64,000 nucleotides of DNA from the NCBI GenBank assembly GCA_902806565.1, contig CADCXA010000031.1:310001-374000 (forward strand), read 5' to 3'. This DNA is from Hypoxylon rubiginosum (taxonomy: Eukaryota; Ascomycota; Sordariomycetes; Xylariales; Hypoxylaceae). This document shows positions 34,462 through 46,100 of this stretch, one piece after another (within the stretch, counting starts at the first letter, position 1; every line of letters begins with the position of its first letter). The notes under the pieces were generated by a model. It was not told the DNA's origin. It did no database searches and saw only the letters and a list, made by a program, of their open reading frames with translations. Position numbers and translations under genes: made by a program.

Positions 34462-35553
34462 ATGCACACCGCCTCCCTCGGACTGCGCATCGCGCGCGTC
34501 CACTCCCCGTTCATAAGCCATGTGCACCGACCCGCCGCAACCCTCGCTCCCCTGCTGTCCGCGCGAGCACAAGCACAAACACGAGCTGCGTCTCCGTTGC
34601 ACACAATAATAAGCTCGTCAAGAGCCGCCTCAACAGCGTCCTCGCAAGCCAAGAGCCCTCCTCCATCCGCATCCGAGCTCGTCTCCTCCACAACCCGCTT
34701 AACCACACCCTTACCCGCCTCCGCGACCCTCAACCCGCCCGCCTCGACGCGCCCGCCCCCCCTCGACCTGCCGGCCCGGGAGCCCGGGTCCTCGCTCTTC
34801 GGGTACCTATTCCGGCTCGGCAAGGCCTACACGACCTTCTACAAGGCGGGCCTCTACGCCATCGTCACGAACCGCCGCCTCCTCTCCGCCTCCACGTCCG
34901 CGACCCCCTCGTCCTCCCTCTCCGCCTTCCCCTCGCGCGCCGACTCCCTCCTCCGCGAGCGCGTCCGCCACGACCTCTCCCGGCTCCCCGTCTTCGCCGC
35001 CCTCGTCCTCGTCTGCGGCGAGTTCACCCCGCTCGTCGTCCTCCTCTTCCCGCGCCTGACCCCCTACACCTGCCGCATCCCCAAGCAGTCCGACGCCCTC
35101 CGCCGCTCCCTCGCCTCCCGCCGCGCCGCCAGCCTCCGCGCCCTGCGCTCGGGGCACCCGGACGCGCACGCCCTGCGGAAGCTGGCCGCCGGCCACGTGT
35201 GCCGGTCCCTCGGGCTCACGAGCGCGCTGTGGGATCGGATCGGTCTGGACTCGCCGTTCGCGGCGACTTTTGCGCGGCGAGCGATTGCGAGGATTGCTGC
35301 TGACGACGCCATGATACGGGACGGCGGGGGCTCTGGAGCGCTTGTTGATGAGGAGGTCGTGCTCGCGTGCGAGGACCGCGGCATGGATGTTCGAGGCGAA
35401 CCGGTGGATCGTTTGAGGAGCCGGCTGCGGGATTGGCTTCGCAAAACAGCCCCGGAAGGAAAGGGCGAAGGTGACGCGGCCGTGAAGGCGGCGGCTCAAA
35501 AGGAATCTGAGGAGAAGGTAAAAGCGATGCTCCTTGAGCTGGAAAGCATATGA
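34462..35553 (+). CDS. mitochondrial LETM1-domain protein
   Basis: Single exon, 363 residues, very GC-rich (runs of C-ending codons). The N-terminus is Arg/Ser/Ala-rich without acids (LGLRIARVHSPF, SSSRAAST), a good matrix-targeting signal, followed by a Pro-rich linker. From about residue 115 comes LFGYLFRLGKAYTTFYKAGL, then RDLSRLP-type helix entry (DLSRLPVFAALVLVCGEFTP) with a single inner-membrane helix, VPYTCRIPKQ-like TPYTCRIPKQ, and a ribosome-binding-like helical domain (LAAGHVCRSLGLTS, RGMDVRGEPVDRLRSRLRDW). LETM1/Mdm38 relatives act at the inner membrane in K+/H+ balance and mitoribosome binding. This is the short fungal paralog type, lacking the long coiled coil and EF-hands. Confidence 0.85.
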   Translation: MHTASLGLRIARVHSPFISHVHRPAATLAPLLSARAQAQTRAASPLHTIISSSRAASTASSQAKSPPPSASELVSSTTRLTTPLPASATLNPPASTRPPPLDLPAREPGSSLFGYLFRLGKAYTTFYKAGLYAIVTNRRLLSASTSATPSSSLSAFPSRADSLLRERVRHDLSRLPVFAALVLVCGEFTPLVVLLFPRLTPYTCRIPKQSDALRRSLASRRAASLRALRSGHPDAHALRKLAAGHVCRSLGLTSALWDRIGLDSPFAATFARRAIARIAADDAMIRDGGGSGALVDEEVVLACEDRGMDVRGEPVDRLRSRLRDWLRKTAPEGKGEGDAAVKAAAQKESEEKVKAMLLELESI

Positions 35554-36064
35554 AAAAGGCTTCGGCTGTCAATCGGCTAGCTACCTACTTACCTACTTAC
35601 CTGACTACCTAGGTCGGTAGGCTTGTGAGTATGTGTAGTCTTAGACAGGTTACTTATACAGCTTACAGTCTCTTTTAATCGGCTGGCTGTAGATATGCGT
35701 GTACGATACAATCTTGTACAATACGACTTGGCAGGGCAAAAGACGGGTTAGAATGATGTGAAAACTCAGCGCATTATTATCTATGTACAAGTAGAGGCAG
35801 CTCACTCAATTCCTCAAAAGCAATCATCAAGTATCTTCGTTCATTCCATTATCCCCGGCCTGTGTTCCGGGAAGCAAGCATGCAATTAGAGAAGCTAAAG
35901 CCATCAGAAGCTAAAAGCCATCATGTCTATACGTACACCCAACGTTACATCCTTTTCCTTTTTTTCTGCCCCGAAGCCTAATGGACACTTATTATGCAAC
36001 TTGGCAAAATGCCAAAGGTGGTCGGATACCGACTGTTCCTAAGATATATGCGGGAATGCTTGGC
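35554..36064. other. convergent 3' intergenic region
   Basis: Lies between the 3' ends of the LETM1-like gene (plus) and the NAB3-like gene (minus). At 35578-35625 it contains a CTACCTACTTACC simple repeat. Nothing else is seen. Confidence 0.5.
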
Positions 36065-38548
36065 TTACTGGCGAAACTGTGCCAGTTGTGCCATGATGTC
36101 ATGTACGTGGCGGGATGAATCGCCGTTTGTCGTGCCGGATGCGCCGTTGGGGGGGGCGGGAACGTAGCTTCCGGTATACTGAGATCCGAAAGGGGCGGTG
36201 GTGGGAGTTCTTCCTACATTGGCTAATAGCCGATTCACATCGGCTGGACCGCCGTCGGCCGGCTGTCCGGGAGTAGGGCCCTGAGGGCGGCCTTGCCGAC
36301 CGTGTAGGCTTCCTAGTATCTGTTGGATAGCCGTGTCTGAGCTGCTGGGCTGCGCAGCAGTAGGGTAACCACTCGAGTAAGGTTGGCTAGGATAGACTGC
36401 CGGGTAGGGATGTTGAGGCTGTGCAGCCTGCGCATACGGGTTCGCAGGCGGATGATACTGACTTCCATAGGCAGGTTGCAGTTGGACCTGCGACTTCGTA
36501 CGGGTGACAAGCGACGCAGCGACGTTTGGGTCCAGATCTTGGTACTGGTCATACCGAACGTTGTCACGTCCAGCGGATCGGTCAAAGACCTGCAAGGAGA
36601 TGATTCCTGTCTGTTGAGCTCTGTAGTCGAGCTCAACAACTGCGTGGACACCCTCCAGGACCTGACGATGGATGACAGCGTCTCGGGGGTAGTGGGGGCT
36701 TAGGAACATAACCTGTACTCTCAAATTCTGACCGATGAATGCTCGCTCAACCCAGCTGATGAAGTCTCTTCCAACCTCATGACGCAAGAGAAACTGAACA
36801 TCAGGGACCTCTAAACCATATCTGCGGGGAAGGTTAAGCTCGGCCTCGGAAGAGGGACGACGATAGGGGCTAGGGGTGCGTCGTCGGTAATGGTCCGAGT
36901 TACGTCTTCCGTAGCTAGGGGATCGCGATCGACCGCGAGCACCGTGATCGTCGTAGTAGCCGCGGCTCCCATCATGAGCGCCTTGGCGGTGGCTTCCTCG
37001 CCGGGGAGATGACTGTCTGGGGCGATAGTCATCACGTCGACCGCGTCCGCCATCGTGACGGTCGTTCTCTCTCTTGTTCTTGCTAGCACGCTTATCTCCA
37101 TCTCCGTCCTTCTTCTGGGTGCGGGAGAATTCAAGGTCTAAGTTTTATTAGAATCTAACACGGTCTCAAATCTTGGGAGGATTACTTACGGATTTTGCGG
37201 CCTTGAACTTCTACTCCCTGAAGACTTTCCATAGCCGCTTGGCCTTCTGAGAGGGTGTGGTACTGGACGAAGCCATATGCTTGCTTCAAGGAGATCTGGG
37301 CTAGGCGGCCATAGCTGGCGAAGACATCGAATACTTCCCGCTTTGAAACTCGGTCACTGGACAGATTCCCTATACGGACGTTAGCAGTTGAGGCTAGGAT
37401 ATGAAAGTGATACTCGTAAACATGCCGATAAAAAGTCGCGAACCATCCGGGAAGCGGTCCCATTTTGCTTCTGAAACATAGCGACGCTCTTCCTGTAGGA
37501 ACGTCTCCCATCGCTGGGACTGATCATTTGTCTGTGCTGCCGTGGGATAAGTGCTATCAGCGGTATACGGCAGAGCACTGGTGGCAGGAGGCTGCTGGCT
37601 GGGGGCATTCTTATGGTGGTCTTTCTCACTGCCAGGAGGCGGGGGAAGAGTGGATGCTCCCGTGGAGGCATTAGGATATGCAAGGCCCTGCTGGTAACTG
37701 AGGGCAGACGCAACAGGCTGCTGCGGCAAGGGGGGTCTATCGGGCAGTGACACTGCATGGACATGAGCAACAGCAGGAGGATTGGCAGGGGGCTGCGATG
37801 TCGATTGGTTCGCATTTCCTATGATCGAATCGACAAGGACTTGGATGTCAATCTCATCATTGGGGGCACTTGGGCGGTGATCACTGTTCTCAGTAGGCGC
37901 GCCTGTGGATGACTGGGGCGCGTTGGTGCTGCCTGCCCATGAAGGAGTAACTACAGCATGCTCTTGTGGGTTCTGCAGCTCGTGCGGCTCTTGCGGGCCT
38001 TTAGTTGCTGGTTGGCTCGTGTTCTGGATAGTCTGGTGCACAGTTTGAGCAGGGTTGGTAAAGTCATGTGAAGAAGAAGTGGTGACTTGTGATTGACTTG
38101 TCAAGGACTGCGACGTATCAGAGCTAGGACTGGATTCGTTGGTCTTGGATACATCTTGAGTCTCTGTAGCACTATTCTGGTGAATGAGTTGCTGCGTGTT
38201 TCCATCCTTATCCTTGATCGAGGTTGTTCCTTCTTTGCGATCCTCAACTCGGTTATCGTCGTCATTGTCATCGTAGAGATCAGACTCTTCTGACATGGCA
38301 GCATCGGAACTATGATCGTCATCCTGTATGCTGATAGTAGATAGGCCATTCTGACCTGCTTCCACATGCTCCGTGGCAAAGGTGGAAGCCGTGAAGGCTT
38401 CAACGGCACCGGGTAGTGACATGGTGCACAGTGTGTCTGCCTGGTCTTGCAGAGCTGGTATCACTATAGGAGAAGATAGGTGGAGAGGTAAGGGGGATAT
38501 GGGAGTCAAGTCGGCAGTTGCCAGGACTTCGGGGGACTTTTCGGTCAT
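36065..38548 (-). CDS. NAB3: NAB3-like nuclear RNA-binding protein (RRM)
   Basis: Three exons, 38548-37426, 37369-37190 and 37137-36065, giving 791 residues. The long acidic, Ser/Thr/Gln-rich N-terminus is disordered (EESDLYDDNDDDN). One RRM spans the first two introns: RLFIG (RNP2) continues as NLSSDRVSKREVFDVFASYG and then KQAYGFVQY (RNP1). An Arg/Asp-rich RS-like linker follows, then a conserved helical segment with FLLRHEVGRDFISWVERAF, and a Gln/Pro/Tyr-rich C-terminus. The RRM and downstream module match Nab3, which in yeast works with Nrd1 in early termination and noncoding-RNA decay. The intron splitting RNP2 (37370-37425) has a GC donor (GCATGT) with branch GCTAAC and acceptor ATAG; no GT donor keeps the RRM in frame. 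An 8-bp repeat lies in its leader region. Confidence 0.85.
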
Positions 38549-39843
38549 TCAGTTGGCATGGGGTGACAAGAAAGTGTAGAAAATGTCGTCCGAGTACAGT
38601 ATGTCGGCCGACAACGTCGAAGTTGGTACCGAAGCTTGGTAGAGTTCAACGAACTGTGAGGAGTTCCTAGAACAGAGTCTAAGATGAGAGTTGGTGGATG
38701 TAACGATGTTGCCTTGAGATTTGTCCATTCGTAGGAATGGATTTGAGCTTTTGAGCTGATGGCAAGGGCAAATGAGCTGCTGTAGAGATTGTGAGAATGT
38801 GAGAATGTGCAGAGAAATGGACCAGGGCAACTATCAAAAGAGTCGCGATGTGCACACAAGGGTAAAAGGTGATGTAGTGATGTAGTGATGTAGTGAGGTA
38901 GTGAGGTAGTAAGATGGCGAGGTAGTGGGATAGAAGGAGTCAAAATCAGATAGTTGCACAACTGGTTCTCTAGGGTTGTAGTCTGTCTCTGTTTGGGTAT
39001 TTGTTGTCTTGTTCTGGTTGCGAGTTAGAGTCTAGTTACTTCGTCCTTGTGATCCAACCACGACTATCTTGGTAGTCAACTATTGAACCCGGCTGGTTGA
39101 TGGATCAATGCAATGTCATCCAAGGAGAAGACAAGAAGACAAGAAGAAGTAAAGAAGTAGAGGAAGATGTAGGAATGTTGGTACTGATGGTAGGATGGGG
39201 TATCGATAGATTGTGAGGGGCGCGTTGAGGCTTTGAACGACAAGACAGACAAGGCTGGTAGGGTGGGCCAATGCCGATATGCTGGACAAGGAAAAGCGTG
39301 GGAAAATTTGTAGAAGGGGAATTGTCCTGTAGCAAACAGAGGCAGAACTCGCTAGGCTACCTTAGCGTTAAAAGCCCTGTCATGGTCCGTGCGCGTCTTG
39401 TACCGGTTTGGTGAATATACTATCGATAGTCTCCAAATCGGTATTATTTATTACCATATGACGTATAGACATGTCTCTAACCAAGGACTCCAGCTAAGCG
39501 AATTATATGTAGGTATGTAGCTGACTTTTGCTCAACCCTGAAGCTTCACGCCAACTCACACCGGCCTGCTTTGTTTGTTTTCCATTCGAGGTAATGAGAA
39601 TTGATGTTTAATCACCTGAAAGTAGAAAAAGGGGTAGAATGGCATAACTCTCTAAATTGTCTCATATTAAGCCTCCAGAGTCTCATCCTATTCTTGATTC
39701 TACTACCTACCGTCTTGTTCTATTCGCTCCATGGCCATGGACTCTAGATGATGCTACAGACGTGCCAAGGTAGCATCTTTAGACGATATAATCTTCGGTA
39801 CTGACTGTAGAACCTATGCAGGCTTAGATATCACTCGATCACC
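38549..39843. other. divergent intergenic region NAB3 / RF-like gene
   Basis: Holds the NAB3-like 5' leader and two promoters. No supported gene. Open frames at 38549-38961 (minus) are low-complexity translations of the leader (CACTACCTC-type). Confidence 0.5.
38871..38928. repeat. 8-bp tandem repeat GATGTAGT/GAGGTAGT
   Basis: Three GATGTAGT units, two GAGGTAGT, one diverged AAGATGGC, then another GAGGTAGT, in register. It lies about 320-380 bases upstream of the NAB3-like ATG, probably in the promoter or leader. Confidence 0.8.
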
Positions 39844-40533
39844 ATGTTACGAGTTGTTTCCAACAGTTTGAATCCGTCTCGCGTGGCCAGACACCTAAGC
39901 AGGCCACTTGAGGCAGTGCGAACCCTTCATTATCAAGCGTATGATTCTGGTTTTGACCAGGATGACCTCACAGAAGCTCGGAAATGGCGTGTCTCGTTTG
40001 ATGAGAAAGCTTTGCCCAAGGGACAGACAACCTACTCCCGATCGAGTGGGCCGGGCGGGCAGCACGTGAATAAGTAAGTTGTTCTGACAGATGTTACCAT
40101 GGCGAGTAGAACTGACTGGATTAGAACTGAGAGTAAAGCAACCACTGTATGGTCTGTCGAGGAGCTTTCCAAGTCGTTGCCGAAGCTCATGTGTTCGGCA
40201 CTGAGAACCTCGAGGTATTATGCGAAGGGAAATGACTCGATTACAATCCAAGCGCAGACTCAGCGGAGCAGGTCGGCGAACAACGAGGAGAATCACCAAA
40301 AGCTGGCCGAGGAACTGCAGAAGATCTACAGAGAACATGTCCCCGGAACGACTAGCAGCGAGAAAATCCAGAAGTACGAAGCTCTGTAAGTTTTATGCCT
40401 ACTCTGACGCTCTTGTGCTATATCTGACTGTGATGGAAATAGGGAGAAGTCGTTCCACTCGAACAGAGTAAAATCGAAGAAACAACAGAGCTCTAAGAAG
40501 GATTTTCGAAAAGGAAAGGGTCGTGACGAATAG
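39844..40533 (+). CDS. mitochondrial GGQ-motif peptidyl-tRNA hydrolase (ICT1/RF-like)
   Basis: Exons 39844-40073, 40125-40385 and 40443-40533, introns 51 and 57 nt, all phase-consistent, 193 residues. The N-terminus is basic (SLNPSRVARHLSRPLEAVRT), fitting mitochondrial import. The RF-1 catalytic loop is intact: RSSGPGGQHVNKTESKATT with GGQ at residues 71-73, followed by the beta strand/helix core (SITIQAQTQRSRSANNEEN) and a strongly basic tail (RVKSKKQQSSKKDFRKGKG) of the kind that enters the mRNA channel. It has no codon-recognition domain, so it is a rescue-type hydrolase like ICT1/Pth4 and not a canonical RF1. It would release peptides from stalled mitoribosomes. It might instead be the C12ORF65/Rso55 branch. 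Confidence 0.88.
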
Positions 40534-40846
40534 ATATGGTCACTGGGTGCCTCGCTATACTATCCTCTCCTCTCCTGTAGGACATATCGACGCTGTACTA
40601 CATTGCTGTACTAACATTGTCTATGCTGGCTGCTGGCTACCGTGGTGTATTTATAATCCCGGACGCTTGGCAGTACTGAAGAACTCCGATCTATATCCGG
40701 CTAATACCGGTATGTTGAATAATGAATAAGGGGTCAAACTAGGCAAGATCTTGATATCTAGATACCATTAGATCTAGGTTGACCAGTTTAAACTTGGGAG
40801 ATTTAAAGGGGGTTCAGGTTCGATTCCCATTAGCGCTATCTGGCGA

Positions 40847-40872
40847 CCCCCCCCCCCCCCCCCCCCCCCCCC
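40847..40872. repeat. poly-C run of 26
   Basis: An uninterrupted run of 26 cytosines, immediately preceded by GCGCTATCTGGCGA and followed by TTTTCTTC. It is the longest homopolymer I noticed in the window. Confidence 0.95.
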
Positions 40873-41688
40873 TTTTCTTCTGGGTGTTTGGAGGTATGTT
40901 CTACCTAAGACAAGCAGACAAGTCTATAGCAGTTTTTCTATCTACACACCATATATATACATACCTAGGTACTGAAGATTTTCACCTGGAGTATTAAAAT
41001 ACATACTAAGCTGCACAGGTATGCGACACAAAGATATTTGATAGAACAAAAGACGAGGAGGTACTAGAGTCAAGACTCAGTCACTTCACTTACACCGACT
41101 ACGTGCATATATCCCCCCCCCTCCCCCACTATCACGGGCTTTTGTCGCAGTCTTGGCACCTCTTGCGGCTGGGCTGACTAAAGAGTTGAATGAGGGGCAG
41201 AGAACAGAAGTGGAGCAGGAGCTGAATCCCAGCGGCGGCTCATCTTTTTCTCGTTTGGCTCATCTCAGCTTCCTTCGCTTTTCCTCAAAGAAACGATATC
41301 TGTCAACTCCCAAGAACCCAAATATTGATACTATACTATCTCTGAGAATATCCTGGGCTTCACCGACTTGCGATTCATAATCAGGGGTCAAGAGAACCGC
41401 GCCTGTGTATTCATCTGTCCCTTAGCATATATCCGCAAGGCTGTCTGACTGGAATGCGCCGTGCCCGACCATCCGCCTCCGATCCGGGCCCCTACACCTA
41501 GCAGGTAGGTAGACATTACCATTATTACACCCTTCGATAGGTAGTCCAGGAGCTTATTGTCTATACAGCCCGTTTTTAAACCTTTGATAATATACCCCAA
41601 GTTATTAGTTACTTTCAAGCGTGTGGATATGATCTATAAATAAACGACAACTGCCCCTGATCCGATATCTGGCGACTATCGAATCCCT

Positions 41689-41709
41689 GTTCAGCTTACA
41701 GAGCTGAAC
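41689..41709. promoter_or_regulatory. perfect hairpin upstream of kinase gene
   Basis: GTTCAGCT - TACAG - AGCTGAAC, an 8-bp perfect stem with a 5-base loop, followed by TTTT. It lies 136 bases upstream of the kinase ATG, either in the promoter (a palindromic site) or the leader (RNA hairpin). Confidence 0.45.
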
Positions 41710-41844
41710 TTTTCGCGACTCAAACCCCCAAACCCACGGAAGACTACCAAGACTTATATCTCTAGGCCAGATTACCATCCGACCTACGTGTAGTGGCCAT
41801 TACTTTTCCCCAAGTCTCGTCTCTCCGTTTCCCTTTTGATCACA

Positions 41845-43159
41845 ATGGCCGCAACGGCAGACCTTCACACCAACGGCTCTCCTCGTCCGAATCCCCAAAT
41901 ACAACCATGTCGGTACAAAGTAGGAAAGACACTAGGCGCGGGCTCATATTCTGTGGTCAAGGAATGTGTACACATTGATACGGGTCGTTACTATGCTGCC
42001 AAAGTCATCAACAAGAGACTAATGGCTGGTCGGGAACACATGGTTCGTACATTCAAGATTCTTCCCCAGGAGGTAGCCACGAGAAAGCGCATATCACTAA
42101 TTATGTCTTTTATCAAATCAGGTACGAAATGAGATTGCCGTGCTGAAGAAGGTCTCGATGGGCCACCAGAACATCCTGACTTTAGTCGACTACTTCGAGA
42201 CTATGAACAACCTATATCTCGTCACAGACCTTGCGCTCGGCGGCGAGCTCTTTGATCGCATCTGCCGAAAAGGTTCCTACTACGAATCTGATGCCGCCGA
42301 CTTAATCCGCGCGACTCTCTCGGCCGTGGCCTATCTTCACGATCACGGTATCGTACACCGAGATCTCAAGCCTGAGAACTTACTCTTCCGCACTCCCGAA
42401 GACAATGCCGATCTTCTCATCGCCGACTTCGGATTGTCGCGCATCATGGATGAAGAGCAATTTCACGTCTTGACGACGACTTGCGGCACCCCTGGATACA
42501 TGGCGCCCGAGATCTTTAAGAAGACCGGCCACGGCAAACCTGTCGATATATGGGCGATGGGTGTCATCACATACTTCCTGCTGTGCGGGTACACGCCGTT
42601 CGACCGCGACAGCGACTTCGAGGAGATGCAGGCGATCCTGAACGCCGACTACAGCTTCCAGCCGGCCGAGTACTGGCGGGGCGTCAGCGACCACGCCAAG
42701 GAGTTCATCCGGCGGTGCCTGACGGTGGACCCGAACAAGCGCATGACGGCGCACGAGGCGCTGTCGCACGCCTTCGTCGCCGGCTACAGCCTGGGCGGCG
42801 ACAACGACAAGGGCCAGAACCTGCTGCCGACGGTCAAGAAGAACTTCAACGCGCGCAAGACGCTGCACGCCGCCATCGACACGGTGCGCGCCATCAACAA
42901 GCTGCGCGAGGGCCAGGCGCAGGCGCACCTGATGGACGGCCAGCGCTCAGCGGAGCCAGGCCGCGGCGCCCCGCCGCTGGGTAAGGCGGACTCGGGCTAC
43001 GCGAGCACGACGCAGAACGGGAGCGGGAGCGGCGACGTGGAGATGGGCGGGATGGGCCCGACGTCCGGGGTACCGGCGAGCTTGCGGCCCGGCGCGGCAG
43101 CGAACCGCGTCGTGGAGACGTCGAAGGGGCTATGGACCGCCAGCCAGCCTAAGCGGTGA
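41845..43159 (+). CDS. CMK1: calcium/calmodulin-dependent protein kinase, CaMKI-type
   Basis: Exons 41845-42042 and 42122-43159, with a 79-nt intron splitting HM|VRNEIAVL, giving 411 residues. An in-frame upstream ATT/TTG is not used; ATG at 41845 follows CACA. Kinase features are Gly loop GAGSYSVV (31-38), catalytic Lys in YYAAKV (K53), HRDLKPEN (145-152), DFG (168-170), and an activation segment with TTTCGTPGYMAPE including the phosphorylatable Thr of CaMKI kinases. After the C-lobe comes an autoinhibitory/calmodulin-binding stretch (VKKNFNARKTLHAAIDTVRA) and a Gly/Ser/Pro-rich tail. The 3' half of exon 2 is markedly more GC-rich than the 5' half. It matches Cmk1/CmkA orthologs, which mediate Ca2+ responses and growth. 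Confidence 0.93.
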
Positions 43160-46100
43160 GAAACGCTACCTAAGGAGGTACCTAAGCTATTATGTTGTCG
43201 GGAAACGAAAGTACGATGATTATTTTCAGCGATACGGATAACAAATTCTTTTTTACTTAGAATGCATAATGAGAAAGAGCGATCGATTTGGAAACGGAGC
43301 AACTGGGATGAGAGACGGGAATAGTTTCTAACTTTCGTGCACGACGAGACAAGACGAGACAAGACGAGATGGGTGGATTACGGAACATATAGGGGCAAGA
43401 AGGCCAAGCTATCATTGTCGCCATTTTTACGTACCTTTGTACTGGAGGCAGATATCAAGATGAGCTTAAAGCAAATAACCATATAAATTGGTGCGAAGAC
43501 GGAATGAATGATCATAATTGATAGTCTAGTTTGATGTGGAAATAGACGACGAGATTTACCAATACTATCTACTATTACGTGCTCGCTATCCTGAGACATT
43601 CAGACCCGTGGCTTAATGCGAAAAGACACTAGATCATCTCGTCATGACAATGGTGACGATGTGGACGCACTAGAGCCCGGCGCCTCAAGCCACGACCATA
43701 CCCACAGAAGGTATCATGTAGTCACCCTTCGGCACAATGCTTATGTCTCGCTAGTTATGTATGTCACGAGCGCCCCATCCGTCATACATATATGTGTATA
43801 TTTGTCCGTATGCAAACACCCGTCAGCACGGCTCAGCTGAATCATGAGTCCTATTACCTTAGTTGTAACCTGGTAACCTACGAAGCGTCGGATATCGGAT
43901 GTCAGCTCGCGAGAGAACTCCTGGCGAAGACAGGTTCGGTTATAGGTACTGCAAGGCGCTTATAATAACCTCTTCATCCTTCGACGGAGATTATGTAGGT
44001 ACGAGTGTATCTAGGTAGGTACCGAGTAATCCATTGCCTCCTTAGTAAGGCTCCTTCAAGATACCAGCGGCTGATAAGAATCCAAGCTGTTCTCCTTGGC
44101 TGGCAGGCTGGGTAGATACATATCTAGGTGCATGCCCAACCACCCCAGCCCGCTACATTATATAATGCTATCCATATATTAGATCTTCGATACGCGGATG
44201 GCACCTTTTTTGCCCGATTCCTTTAAGAAGATCGACAGTGAGCTTGTGTCGATCTGCGACATGGTTGATATCTGAAAAGGTAAGGTGGGATTCGCTAGAA
44301 TTGGACATCCCGTTAGACTCCCTTATTTCTTCCCGCCTCTTTTGACATCGAGATAGATTTGACCGTTATGAGTCTGTTCGCAGACTAGATGTCTCATGTA
44401 GATAGACGTCATTTCTAATTCATCTACTATTTGGTTGGGCGACGTGGAGTGCAATTTCAACCGCAAGACCCTACTGCATGGACACTGCTAAAGGGAAGAA
44501 GAAGAAAAGGAAAAATAAAATTACAAGTGCCGAGATGGCGCTCGCTCATGTCGAGATCGCTCCCTTTGTATAGATACATTATGCTTAGAATCTCAGATAT
44601 ATGATGCTCCTTGCATGTTAGCGAGGGAGATGGGGCGGAAAAAAGGAAAGCAGAAATACAGTACTAAACAGGCCTGGTACTAGATGAAATTCATTAGTAT
44701 CGAGTTAGACCCGCTTCGAAGACATATCCCGCGACGATTCCCGTCTCCCGTCACAGAGCGGTATACCTAGGTATCCCGAGGCCGACAATGGCATGGGGAA
44801 TTCCTCATGTCGCGTGATCGAATTTGATTGAAGGAAAAGTTCCTTCGACGGGGGGAAGCAGAACAGGCGGACAAGGCAAAAGAGCGGGCTAGCTGTAAGT
44901 TGTAAACTGGGCGATAAGGTGTGTTCGAAAGTGGATGGGCCGGTAATTCGCGGGGAGAGTAGCATTTTGAAGGCCGTTCTAGATATATCGGTTTGACATG
45001 GCGCCACTCCGTTCACTTACACCTATGCTCGTTGCGCCCGCTCGCTTGCCCCATCTGTATTATAGGTCCAGAGTAAAAAAAAAAAATATGTCGGGACTCT
45101 TGTATCAAGTGGAAGTATCTTGTAGATCGCACGATCCAAGCGAGCTTATCTCCTGCTAGTGAGCTTACCTTATGGAGCGACAGCTCGAGTAGACATATCG
45201 AATTTCGTTCTAAAACGGGCTCCGAACTCCGTCGCATAAAATCCACCGTTGCATAAAAAGATTTGTGCTTTAGACGACAGGGACGAGTCTTTTTTCCTCG
45301 CCTCTCCGCCCCCAGCTCCCGGGCCATATGATGTCGGCGTATCGGGGAGACAGCGGAGACCGAATAAGAAAACAGTGGGCTCGCGGCTTATGTCCTTTTT
45401 CTCAAATTTTTTCCCTCGTTTATTGGGCACGCGAGCTGGCCGGCGATAATGTTTCACCAGCTCATAACCCCTCTCACCCCTCTATCTCGTTCTGCTCGTT
45501 CTAATCACCCAATCCCCTCCCATTAACGTATTTGGCTAGACTGGCTAGATGCGTCCTGCATCTCAATCCCATCCCGTCCCATCCCGCACTTCTGATTCCC
45601 TCAGTGAACAGGTATATATTGTAGAAACGACGATACAAGTAGGGTACACGACATAACACACGATACAAACACACGATACAACTCGAAGAACAAACTGACA
45701 CCAACACACTTGCGGTAGATTGCTTTAATGTTACCTCACGTGTCCATAAATGAAGGAGATTCAATAAATGGCAAATGGGTTCACTTGGCGAGGGCCAAGG
45801 ATTTTCATTTCATACATCGAGGCAGGCCGCAGAGGTGCTGATCTCATATGTGTACATGTACATAGCTCGGGCAGTGGATCCTTCAGCTCCAACAACTTCA
45901 GTCATTGGTTCATCTGCCTTGGATCCAGCTCGCAACCCAACAAGGGTAAAGCGAACACGAAAGCCTCAGCAGTCTGGCAGTCCACCATTCGAGTCATTGA
46001 TGGGGCTTTCCGAATAATAACCTTATCGGTAACAAGATCTATGAAGCCTTGTCGCGAAGTGGCAATTCTAATAACCTGAAGTATTACCTGCCTGCGACAA

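Larger units (their letters stand above)
40534..41844. other. intergenic with homopolymer and hairpin
   Basis: No supported gene. It includes a 26-base poly-C, a second C-rich patch at about 41117-41129, a phrase (TATCTGGCGAC) seen both beside the poly-C (40837) and at about 41666, and the palindrome at 41689. Confidence 0.5.

Noticed and set aside
34807..35499. Long minus-strand frame opposite the LETM1-like gene
   Set aside because: Shadow of a GC-rich coding strand; low-complexity Gly/Glu/Arg translation.
40810..40840. tRNA-like T-arm (GGTTCGATTCCC)
   Set aside because: The T stem pairs for only about two base pairs and no matching acceptor or anticodon arm lies upstream.
44705..45457. 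Three overlapping minus-strand frames
   Set aside because: No recognisable domain, inconsistent frames, and no plausible introns joining them.
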